Positions 1-7,130 of a stretch of DNA of 64,000 bases are shown here, one piece after another. Positions within the stretch are counted from its first letter, which is position 1. Each line of letters starts with the position of its first letter. The notes under the pieces were generated by a model. The model did not search any database. It was given only the letters and a program-made list of their open reading frames with translations, and had not been told where the DNA came from. The DNA lies in contig JAIQEX010000010.1 in the NCBI GenBank assembly GCA_020073615.1, forward strand, positions 1 through 64,000. The letters are read 5' to 3'. A program made the position numbers and the translations under genes. The stretch comes from Terriglobia bacterium (GTDB lineage: Bacteria > Acidobacteriota > Terriglobia > Bryobacterales > Bryobacteraceae).

Positions 1-1
1 T

Positions 2-160
2 GCCCTGTTCTTCACGCGAACCTACGCGCGCCTGTTGCGTCCAAAACTCGCTCAAATCATGCCCGCTGGTCCACCCGGAGACTCTCCTCTCCGGGCCGCC
101 TTCGATCGTCTCCAGACGGAGATTGACCGCTGCTGCAAGGAGGAAAAACTCGTCGCCTGA
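2..160 (+). CDS. C-terminal fragment of an unidentified protein (5' end outside window)
   Basis: An open frame runs from the window edge to a TGA at 158-160 and gives 52 residues (begins ALFFTRTYARLLRP, ends KEEKLVA). It is too short for the ORF track. Its composition is protein-like, with an amphipathic arginine-rich start and a charged helical tail. The ORF-track TTG start (123) of the next gene lies inside this frame, which argues that this fragment is the real gene end and that the kinase starts later. I do not recognise the family. Confidence 0.5.
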   Translation, partial: ALFFTRTYARLLRPKLAQIMPAGPPGDSPLRAAFDRLQTEIDRCCKEEKLVA

Positions 161-209
161 AAACTTGACTCATTTACATTACAATCTCTTGGGTAAGGAC
201 TCTAGAAGC

Positions 210-1541
210 GTGCGCTCGGGGAGATCACCCACCTTCGGATTGCTGGCAGGCCTGGCCGTAACCATCTCGGCGGTGGCGGTGTATTCCTTCTACACCATCG
301 GCCAACTCAGCAGCCTGCGCCAGCGCCAGTCGCAGGTCATCGACCGCAACCGCGCGGATTCGCTGCTGCTGCTGCGCATCCAAAACGATCTCAACTCGGT
401 CGCCCTGGCGATCCGCGACATGCTGGACGCCAGCGAGCCGTATCCGTTGACCGCCTGGCGGGGGCAGTTTCAGCGCCTTCGCGTGGACCTGGAAGACGCC
501 GTAAAGCGCGAGGAGAATTTCTCGCCGGCCGATCGCACGGCCGATCAGCGGCAGTACCTGGCGCGCTCTTTCGCGCAGTTCTGGGACGCGCTGGATCGCA
601 TTTTCGCGCTGGCCGAAAGCGACGAGCGCGAGGCGCGCGCGCGCATCCGCCTGTCGCTCGAGGCGCGGCAGGAGGCCTTGAGCACGCTGGTGGCGCGCCT
701 CCTGGTGCAGAACAACGAAAACGAGCGGCAGGTGGCCGCGCAAACGCAGGACATCTATGCCCGCGCGGAGCGGAATACCTATTTGTTTCTGGCGGCCATG
801 TTGATCGTGGTGCTGGCCACCGGCCTGTACCTGGTGCAGTACAACCGGCGCATGTTCCAGCAGGTGGCGGCTCTTTCGGAGCGGCGCAGCGAGCTGGCGC
901 GGCAACTGCTCTCCATTCAGGAGAACACCTTCCGCTACATCTCGCGGGAGCTGCACGACGAGTTCGGGCAGATCCTGACGGCCATCGGCGCCATGCTGCA
1001 ACGGGCCGGCCGGCGCGGCGCCGCGCTCGAGGCCCCGTTGCGCGGCGAGCTCGAAGAGGTGCGCGAGATTGTCCAATCCACGCTCGATAAAGTCCGTGCC
1101 CTCTCGCAGGCGCTGCATCCCGTGATCCTGGAGGAGGCCGGCCTGGAGGCCGCGCTCAGCACCCACCTTCCCATTTTCGAGAAGCAGACGGGAATTGAAA
1201 TCCGCTACCAGACCGACGGCACGGGCCAGGTGGATGGCAGCATCGCGATCCATGTCTACCGCGTGTTGCAGGAAGCGCTGAACAACGTGGCGCGCCATTC
1301 GAAATCCACCCATGCCGCGGTGCGCCTGCGCTATCTGCGCGATCGCGTGGTCCTGGAAGTGGAAGATGACGGTGTGGGATTCGGGGCGGGAAAGGAGACA
1401 CACGGCATGGGGCTGGTCTCGATGCGCGAGCGCGCCGAGCTGGTCAACGGCCGGCTGGAGCTTCTGGAGCGGGGCGGCGGCGGCGCGCTGGTGCGATTCA
1501 CCGCGCCGTTGAGCGCGGAGGAGGCGCATGCCGGAGTCTAA
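210..1541 (+). CDS. NarL/DegS-type sensor histidine kinase
   Basis: Membrane sensor kinase of the HisKA_3 class. A first transmembrane helix (GLLAGLAVTISAVAVYSF) is followed by an extracytoplasmic helical region of about 150 residues and a second membrane helix (YLFLAAMLIVVLATGLYL). Next come the phospho-acceptor segment RELHDEFGQ (His about 249 from this start) and a HATPase with N-box EALNNVARHS and G-boxes DDGVGFG and GMGLVSMRER. I chose the in-frame GTG at 210 instead of the track's TTG at 123. The TTG overlaps the upstream gene, and a TACAAT -10-like hexamer sits at 180-185. The stop overlaps the regulator start by 14 nt, so the two are translationally coupled partners. The stimulus is unknown. 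Confidence 0.88.
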   Translation: MRSGRSPTFGLLAGLAVTISAVAVYSFYTIGQLSSLRQRQSQVIDRNRADSLLLLRIQNDLNSVALAIRDMLDASEPYPLTAWRGQFQRLRVDLEDAVKREENFSPADRTADQRQYLARSFAQFWDALDRIFALAESDEREARARIRLSLEARQEALSTLVARLLVQNNENERQVAAQTQDIYARAERNTYLFLAAMLIVVLATGLYLVQYNRRMFQQVAALSERRSELARQLLSIQENTFRYISRELHDEFGQILTAIGAMLQRAGRRGAALEAPLRGELEEVREIVQSTLDKVRALSQALHPVILEEAGLEAALSTHLPIFEKQTGIEIRYQTDGTGQVDGSIAIHVYRVLQEALNNVARHSKSTHAAVRLRYLRDRVVLEVEDDGVGFGAGKETHGMGLVSMRERAELVNGRLELLERGGGGALVRFTAPLSAEEAHAGV

Positions 1542-2154
1542 AATCTCGGTGCTGCTGGTGGACGATCACGGCCTGGTGCGCCGTGGCTTTCGCCGCATGC
1601 TGGAGGACGAGCCGGACATCTTCGTGGCGGGCGAGGCGGGCGATGGGCAGGAAGCCGTGGACAAGGCCCTGGAGCTTCATCCCGCGGTAGTGGTCATGGA
1701 TTTCGCGCTGCCCAGCATGAACGGCGCGGTCGCCGCGCGGCGCATCCTGAAAGCGCTGCCCGCCACAGCCGTGCTGATCCTGAGCATGCACTCCGAGCCC
1801 AGCTATGTGCGCACCTGTCTCGATGCCGGCGCGCGCGGATATTTGTTGAAGAACGCCGTGGATCTGGAGCTGGTGGAGGCGGTCAGAAAGGTGGCGGCCG
1901 GCGGGCAGGTGCTGGATCCGCGCCTGGGGCGTCTGCCTTCCTCGCGCAAGGTTCCGGAGCTGACCACCCGGGAGCTGGAGGTCTTGCAGTTGATCGTGCA
2001 CGGGAAGTCCAATCGGGAAATTGCCACCGTGCTGGGGGTGAGCGCCAACACCGTGGCCGTGCACCGCGCCAACCTGATGCAGACCCTCGGCATTCACAAC
2101 ACCGCGGAGCTGGTGGTGTATGCCATCCGCAACGGACTGGCGAGTATCACGTGA
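1528..2154 (+). CDS. NarL/FixJ-family response regulator
   Basis: Cytoplasmic DNA-binding regulator of 208 residues. The receiver domain has the acidic pair D12-D13 and phospho-acceptor D58 in VVMDFALPSMNG. The C-terminal LuxR-type helix-turn-helix (about residues 145-205) contains LTTRELEVLQL and SNREIATVLGVSANTV. It overlaps the kinase gene at its 5' end and the next gene by four bases (GTGA), so all three genes form one operon. The kinase at 210-1541 is the expected phosphodonor. Targets cannot be read from the sequence. Confidence 0.92.
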   Translation: MPESKISVLLVDDHGLVRRGFRRMLEDEPDIFVAGEAGDGQEAVDKALELHPAVVVMDFALPSMNGAVAARRILKALPATAVLILSMHSEPSYVRTCLDAGARGYLLKNAVDLELVEAVRKVAAGGQVLDPRLGRLPSSRKVPELTTRELEVLQLIVHGKSNREIATVLGVSANTVAVHRANLMQTLGIHNTAELVVYAIRNGLASIT

Positions 2155-3812
2155 CGCGCCGCGGCTTTCTGCTGGGCGCTGCCGCGCTGCCCGCGGCCGC
2201 CGCGGCCTCCGATCCGGGGTTTCGCCTGGTGGACGTCACCGGCCCCGCCGGCATCCGCTTCCAACACAACAGCGGCGCCTTCGGAGCGAAATATCTGCCC
2301 GAAACCATGGGCCCCGGCTGCGCCTTCCTCGATTACGACGCCGACGGCTGGCTCGATATTCTGCTGATCAACGGTATGGACTGGCCCGGCCACCGCAGGC
2401 GGCGCAGCACCCTCGAGCTGTACCGCAACAATCGCAACGGTTCCTTCACCGACGTGACCCGCGAGGCCGGCCTGGCCGTCGAGATGTACGGCATGGGCGC
2501 CGCCGTCGCGGACTATAACAACGACGGCTTCCCCGACATCCTGGTGACCGCGGTGGGCCAGAACCGCCTGTTCCAGAACACCGGCAAGGGCCATTTCCTC
2601 GATGTCACGGACCGCGCCGGCCTGGGCGGGCGGAGCTCCTTCAGCACCTCCGCGCTGTGGTTCGATTTCGATCGCGACGGCCATCTGGATCTCTTCGTCT
2701 GCAACTATGTGAAGTGGTCGCCCGAGCACGACATTTTCTGCAGCGTGGACGGCAGCCGCAAGTCGTACTGCACCCCGGAAGCCTATCGCGGCTCGACCTG
2801 CTGGCTGTTTCGCAACCGCGGCAACGGCACCTTCGAGGATGTGACCGCCACCAGCGGCGTATTCGACACCAGCTCGAAATCGCTGGGCGTGGCGCTGCTC
2901 GATTACGATCGCGACGGCTGGCCGGACCTGCTGGTGACTAACGACACGCAGCCCAACAAGCTCTACCGCAACCGCCGCAACGGCACCTTCGAGGACGTTG
3001 CCGTGCACGCCGGCGTGGCCTTCAGCGAGGACGGCAAGGCGCGGGCGGGCATGGGAATCGACGTGGCCGATTTCGATAACTCCGGCGCCCCGGGCATCGC
3101 CATCACCAATTTCGACAACGAAATGGTCGCCCTCTACCGCGCCGGCCGCGACGGCGTCTACTCCGATATCGCGCTCCAGACCGGGGTCGGGCAGGCGTCG
3201 CGCAACACGCTCGGCTTTGGCTGCATCTTCTTCGACGCCGATCTCGACGGGCGCCTCGACCTGCTGGCCGCCAACGGCCACATCGATGAGACCGTCCGCA
3301 ACATCCACGGCAATGTGGGCTATGCCCAGCCGCCCCATCTGTTCCTCAACGACGGCCGCGGCGGCTTCCGCGATGTGGCCCGGGAAGCCGGCGCGGATTT
3401 TGCCGCCCCCCACGTGGCGCGCGGCGCCGCTTGCGGCGATTTCGATCGCGATGGCGACGTGGATCTGCTGATCACCGCCAATCAGGGCCCGGCCCGGCTC
3501 TATCGCAACGATGTGCGCAACGGGCGCCGGTCCGTCCGCCTGCGGCTGGTGGGCACCAGGTCCAACCGCGATGGCGTGGGCGCGGTGGTGCGGCTATGGA
3601 CGCCCGACGGCGCGCAATCGAGAATGGTGAAGACCGGCTCCAGCTACCTCTCGCAATCGGAGCTGACCCTCACCTTCGGAATCGACGGGCGGGAGAAGGC
3701 CGACCGCGTGGTTATCGAATGGCCGAGCAGCCGCGTGGAAGAATACAAGAACGTAGCGGCGGGGCTCTACGATTGCGTGGAAGGGGAGGGGATCGGGAAG
3801 CCCGCCATCTGA
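2151..3812 (+). CDS. Secreted FG-GAP/VCBS repeat protein with ASPIC/UnbV C-terminal domain
   Basis: Exported beta-propeller protein of 553 residues. The N-terminus TRRGFLLGAAALPAAAAA looks like a twin-arginine signal. The body is a series of FG-GAP/VCBS repeats with calcium-binding-like acidic loops (DYDADGWLDI, DYNNDGFPDI, DFDRDGHLDL, DYDRDGWPDL, DFDRDGDVDL). The end matches the ASPIC/UnbV module, with NRDGVGAVVRL and later TFGIDGREKADRVVIEWP. The GTG start overlaps the regulator stop by four bases, so it is co-expressed with the kinase/regulator pair. It could be a surface or periplasmic sensor accessory or an output of that system. Such proteins are abundant in Acidobacteria and mostly uncharacterised. 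Confidence 0.88.
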   Translation: MTRRGFLLGAAALPAAAAASDPGFRLVDVTGPAGIRFQHNSGAFGAKYLPETMGPGCAFLDYDADGWLDILLINGMDWPGHRRRRSTLELYRNNRNGSFTDVTREAGLAVEMYGMGAAVADYNNDGFPDILVTAVGQNRLFQNTGKGHFLDVTDRAGLGGRSSFSTSALWFDFDRDGHLDLFVCNYVKWSPEHDIFCSVDGSRKSYCTPEAYRGSTCWLFRNRGNGTFEDVTATSGVFDTSSKSLGVALLDYDRDGWPDLLVTNDTQPNKLYRNRRNGTFEDVAVHAGVAFSEDGKARAGMGIDVADFDNSGAPGIAITNFDNEMVALYRAGRDGVYSDIALQTGVGQASRNTLGFGCIFFDADLDGRLDLLAANGHIDETVRNIHGNVGYAQPPHLFLNDGRGGFRDVAREAGADFAAPHVARGAACGDFDRDGDVDLLITANQGPARLYRNDVRNGRRSVRLRLVGTRSNRDGVGAVVRLWTPDGAQSRMVKTGSSYLSQSELTLTFGIDGREKADRVVIEWPSSRVEEYKNVAAGLYDCVEGEGIGKPAI

Positions 3813-3823
3813 CCGGCTGCCTC

Positions 3824-4858
3824 TCACGCCAACTGCAACGCCTCCCGCAGGCCCGGGTCATGGCGCACGCGCCAGATCCGGCTGTCCAGGTAATAGTGCG
3901 TCAGGCCAAAGCCGCAGAAGAATCCGAACGCCAGGTCGGACGCCTTGCCCAGCTCGAACCCCGGAACGCGGTAGAGCGCGCTGAACAGCAGCGCCGCGCC
4001 CGCGTAGGCCAGCAGGCTCCGGCTCACCGCCCAGGGAATGCGGCCATGGCGCGCGCGGCCCTCCACGCCCGCGTAGCGGTTGCGATTATGGAACCAGACC
4101 AGCGCGTGGTATTGCAGGTTGTGCACGATGGTCACGGTGGGCACCGCCGCCTGCCAGCTCATATACGCGAATGTCAGCCAGTGCAGCGGGACCACCGCGG
4201 CCAGCAGGAGATACTTCGGCCAGTTGGCGGCTTCGCCGGCGCGGAACCGCACCGCCTGCCGCGCCAGATACAATGCCGCGATGCCGGCCATGAGCACCCA
4301 CAGCGGCGCCTCCGCGCGTGCCAACGAAAAGCGCAGGCCCAGCTCCTCGGGGTGATGGAGGAAGAAGCGATGCAAGGGCGGGAATACCAGCATCGCGCCC
4401 AGAAACAGCCGGTCGAGTGCGTTGTCGAGCCGGCCGAGGTCGCGATTCTTCACCTTGTACAGCACCATGAACCCGTAGTGCTGGCGCATCACGTGGTAGT
4501 AAGCCCAGACGCCCACCAGCAGCGCCAGGTACCCTTTCGCGCCGGCCAGCACCATCGCCGGTCCGAGCGAAAAGAAGAACAGCAGGCTGCCGAACAGCAG
4601 GCGCGGGTTGCGCGCGCGCGATTCGCTATCGAAAAACGTGCGCGACGCGGTGGCGAAAATATGGGTGCCGTCGAAGCCCAGCGACCAGAACCACCACAGC
4701 AGCGAAATCGGCACGCCCGCGGCGGTGTAGAGCAGCAGGTAGGCGTAGCCGGCCAACGCGCTGCCGATGACCAGGGAAAGATCGACCGGGCGCGCGATGA
4801 TCCAGCGGGAGGCGAACCGCCGGGCGGGGTACGCTTCGGGTATGGCGGCAGCGGCCAT
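3824..4858 (-). CDS. Conserved polytopic membrane protein
   Basis: A 344-residue hydrophobic protein with roughly eight predicted membrane segments, for example LVIGSALAGYAYLLLYTAA, LLFGSLLFFFSLGPAMVLAGA and ALLVGVWAYYHVM. It is rich in intramembrane histidine and aromatic residues (YYHVMRQHYGF, HNLQYHALVWFHNRNRY, THYYLDSRIW). The histidine clusters could bind metal as in membrane oxygenases or desaturases, but I see no diagnostic family motif. It starts 18 nt after the stop of the oxidoreductase gene on the same strand, so the two are probably co-transcribed. It converges with the FG-GAP gene. Confidence 0.7.
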   Translation of the reverse strand: MAAAAIPEAYPARRFASRWIIARPVDLSLVIGSALAGYAYLLLYTAAGVPISLLWWFWSLGFDGTHIFATASRTFFDSESRARNPRLLFGSLLFFFSLGPAMVLAGAKGYLALLVGVWAYYHVMRQHYGFMVLYKVKNRDLGRLDNALDRLFLGAMLVFPPLHRFFLHHPEELGLRFSLARAEAPLWVLMAGIAALYLARQAVRFRAGEAANWPKYLLLAAVVPLHWLTFAYMSWQAAVPTVTIVHNLQYHALVWFHNRNRYAGVEGRARHGRIPWAVSRSLLAYAGAALLFSALYRVPGFELGKASDLAFGFFCGFGLTHYYLDSRIWRVRHDPGLREALQLA

Positions 4859-4876
4859 GGTCGGCTGGTGGCGCGG

Positions 4877-6154
4877 CTACGCGAAGTGGTACTTGTTGGC
4901 CGCTTCGTCCCAGACGACTTTCTTCTGGTTCTTGAACGAAAGCGTCGCCATGTGGCCGGAGATGGCCGCCTGTTGCCCCACCAGCGGCGGCGCAATCGGT
5001 TTCTCATTCCCCAGCACCGACTGCACGAAGTTGCGGAAGTGGTTGATGGCGCCGTCGCTTTCGTTGAAATCGTTTTTCCCGTTGAGATGAATCGGCTGGC
5101 GCGACTTGATGTTGTCCGGCGCCTTCCCGCGGAAGATCTCCGGGGTGAAGTACAGATCCTGCCGGTTCATCACCTCCAGGGTGCCTTCGTTGCCGCACAA
5201 CTGCTCGCCGTAGCCGTAGTGGTCGTTGCCGAAGTAGCAGCTATAGTTGATGTGGAAGTTGCCCCCGTACTCGTAGATGGCGCTGAAGGTGTCGGGCACG
5301 TCGCGGTCGTCGGTCTTGTCGGTCCAGCGGTAGATGCCGCCCGAGGCCACACAACTCCTGGGCACCGTCTTGTTCAGCATGTAATTGACAATGTCGGTCT
5401 GGTGCACCAAAAGATCGGTCGAAATCCCGCCCGAATAGTCCCAGTAGAGGCGCCACTGGAAATAGCGTTCCGCGCTCCACGGCCGCTTGGGCGCGGGGCC
5501 CAGGAAGCGGCCCCAGTCGGTATTCTGGGGCGTCGCTTCGGGTGGAATCACGTAGCGCCACGCCGGGTCGTTGGGCAGCGAATTGCGATACCAGAACGCG
5601 CGTACGAAGTGCACTTCGCCGATCTGCCCCTTCTCCACCAGCTCCTTGGCCTTCTTGTAGAGCGTGGAGCTGCGGTTCTGCGTTCCCACCTGCACCACTT
5701 TGCCCGATTTTTCCGCGGCATGCACGATATCGAAGCCCTCTTCGATGGTGTGGGCCAGCGGCTTCTCGATGTAGACGTGCTTGCCGGCCTTGAGCGCCGC
5801 AATGGTCATATCGTGGTGCAGGTGCTCCGGCGTCATGATGAAGACGGCATCGACGTTCTTGTCGGCCAGCAGGTCGTGATAGTCCAGATAGGTGGCCGGC
5901 GTGTTCCCCCAGACGGTCTGCATGCGGTCCTTGGCGCGCGCGATGTATCCCTGATAGGTATCGCAGATCGCTGTGATCCGCACGTCGTCGGGCGACGCGG
6001 TATGCAGCCAGTCGATTCCCGCGTAACCGCGCGTGCCCACGCCGATCCAGCCGATGTTGATCTTCTCGTTGGCGCCGCGGGCGGCGATCACCGCCGGCCC
6101 CGCCGCTATCGCCGCCGCCTTCAGAAAATCGCGTCTGTTGATGCCATCCGCCAT
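4877..6154 (-). CDS. Tat-exported Gfo/Idh/MocA-family oxidoreductase
   Basis: NAD(P)-dependent sugar-type dehydrogenase of 425 residues. The start at 6154 (MADGINRRDFLKAAAIAAG) has a GGAGG seven bases upstream; the longer ORF-track start runs into the repeat element and is not coding. The N-terminus is a twin-arginine signal (RRDFLKAA). A Rossmann motif follows (IGWIGVGTRG), then the family EKP motif (YIEKPLAHTIEEG) and a C-terminal GFO_IDH_MocA_C-like region with HQTDIVNYML. Tat export fits a cofactor-bound periplasmic enzyme. Relatives act on inositols, aldoses or glycosides; the substrate here is not evident. Confidence 0.88.
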   Translation of the reverse strand: MADGINRRDFLKAAAIAAGPAVIAARGANEKINIGWIGVGTRGYAGIDWLHTASPDDVRITAICDTYQGYIARAKDRMQTVWGNTPATYLDYHDLLADKNVDAVFIMTPEHLHHDMTIAALKAGKHVYIEKPLAHTIEEGFDIVHAAEKSGKVVQVGTQNRSSTLYKKAKELVEKGQIGEVHFVRAFWYRNSLPNDPAWRYVIPPEATPQNTDWGRFLGPAPKRPWSAERYFQWRLYWDYSGGISTDLLVHQTDIVNYMLNKTVPRSCVASGGIYRWTDKTDDRDVPDTFSAIYEYGGNFHINYSCYFGNDHYGYGEQLCGNEGTLEVMNRQDLYFTPEIFRGKAPDNIKSRQPIHLNGKNDFNESDGAINHFRNFVQSVLGNEKPIAPPLVGQQAAISGHMATLSFKNQKKVVWDEAANKYHFA

Positions 6155-6193
6155 AAGCGCCTCCACGTCCGATAATACCGAATTCGGGAGGCT

Positions 6194-6362
6194 TTCACCG
6201 CCGAGGCGCCGAGCCGCCGAGAACCAGGGGTTTCCCCGTCGATCCCTGTTACCTCGCGAACCGCGCCTTTCCGATTCCTTCGGGTCTGCGCGCCGAGCCA
6301 GCCGAGCACGCGGAAAACCATTGGACTTGGATTTCCTCGGCGCCTCGGCGTCTCGGCGGTGA
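6194..6362. repeat. 169-bp MITE-like element with 27-bp terminal inverted repeats
   Basis: The left end TCACCGCCGAGGCGCCGAG and the reverse complement of the right end TCACCGCCGAGACGCCGAG match at nearly every position over about 27 bp. The interior has no open frame. A solo copy of the left end occurs at 49068-49095, so the sequence is dispersed. It fills the gap between the oxidoreductase gene and the TA pair. Confidence 0.7.
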
Positions 6363-6433
6363 CATCTCTTCAACGGATCATGGGTCAGTACGCCGCGGCC
6401 CTTGTCGGTTCCAAAATGGTACCATCTGGGTGG

Positions 6434-6682
6434 ATGGCTAACCTGACGATCAAGAACGTGCCGGAGCCCCTCCACCAGGCGCTCAAGAAGCTGGCGCAGG
6501 AGGAAGGGCGCAGCTTGAACGCGCACATCATCCGCCAGTTGGAATCGGGCCTTGCCGAACGGAACCGCCGCCGCACCATGCAGCGGCAGAGAGAGGAGTT
6601 CCGCGCGTTTGTGGCTTCTCTGCCCAAGATGCGGTCGAGCGCCGCCTTGATCCGTGAAGACCGCGACCGCGGGCATCGATGA
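6434..6682 (+). CDS. FitA/VapB-type ribbon-helix-helix antitoxin
   Basis: Small DNA-binding antitoxin of 82 residues. The start MANLTIKNVPEPLHQALKKLA is the typical ribbon-helix-helix opening of FitA-like antitoxins, and EEGRSLNAHIIRQLE is the second helix. The C-terminal half (SLPKMRSSAALIREDRDRGH) resembles a toxin-neutralising tail. I used the internal ATG at 6434 because upstream codons of the ORF lie in the repeat element and include low-quality sequence. It overlaps the PIN toxin by four bases (ATGA), the usual arrangement for coupled autorepressed modules. Confidence 0.85.
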   Translation: MANLTIKNVPEPLHQALKKLAQEEGRSLNAHIIRQLESGLAERNRRRTMQRQREEFRAFVASLPKMRSSAALIREDRDRGHR

Positions 6683-7113
6683 AACGGCCGGTGGCAGTGG
6701 TCGACGCCAGCGTGGCCATCAAGTGGCTCTTGCCCGAAGAAGACCAGGAGATCGCGTACCGTCTGCAGGACCAATATCAGGACGGCGCCATCGACCTGAT
6801 AGCCCCGGAGCTCCTGCTTTCGGAGGTCGGAAACGCCCTGTGGAAGCGGGTGCGCCGCCGGGAGTTGACGCCATCGGCCGCCGGGATTCTCTTCGACGGC
6901 CTGCTGCGCGATGTTCCGATCCTGGTGAACTCCGTGGCCATCCACCGCCGCGCACTGAGTTTGTCGCTCGAAAGCGACCGCCCCATCTACGATTGTGAAT
7001 ACCTGGCGCTCGCGCTCGACCATCGCTGTGACTTGGTCACGGCGGATGCGCGTTTCTACCAGGCGGTGCGACAGGCGTGGCCGCGCGTCAAGCTGCTGCG
7101 CGATATGGGGTGA
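6679..7113 (+). CDS. PIN-domain ribonuclease toxin (VapC/FitB-like)
   Basis: A 144-residue PIN-domain protein. Acidic catalytic candidates are D9 in VVDASVAIKWL, the Glu in LLLSEVGNALW, the Asp in IYDCEYLALAL and the Asp in LVTADARFYQ, which match the four-acid PIN signature. The family cleaves RNA, often tRNA or rRNA, when not bound by its antitoxin. It overlaps the antitoxin gene by four bases. The frame and motifs are intact, so the module looks functional. Confidence 0.88.
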   Translation: MKRPVAVVDASVAIKWLLPEEDQEIAYRLQDQYQDGAIDLIAPELLLSEVGNALWKRVRRRELTPSAAGILFDGLLRDVPILVNSVAIHRRALSLSLESDRPIYDCEYLALALDHRCDLVTADARFYQAVRQAWPRVKLLRDMG

Positions 7114-7130
7114 CGCCGGGCACACACCGG

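Noticed and set aside
165-185. TTGACT / TACAAT as a full promoter for the first kinase
   Set aside because: The spacer is only 9 bp. At most the TACAAT box could be a -10.
225-1529. 434-aa minus-strand ORF
   Set aside because: It lies entirely antisense to the histidine kinase, whose HisKA/HATPase motifs are unambiguous. The translation is His/Gln/Arg-rich shadow sequence.
3431-6175. 914-aa plus-strand ORF
   Set aside because: It covers the membrane protein and Gfo/Idh/MocA genes in antisense. It has shadow-type composition and no domain.
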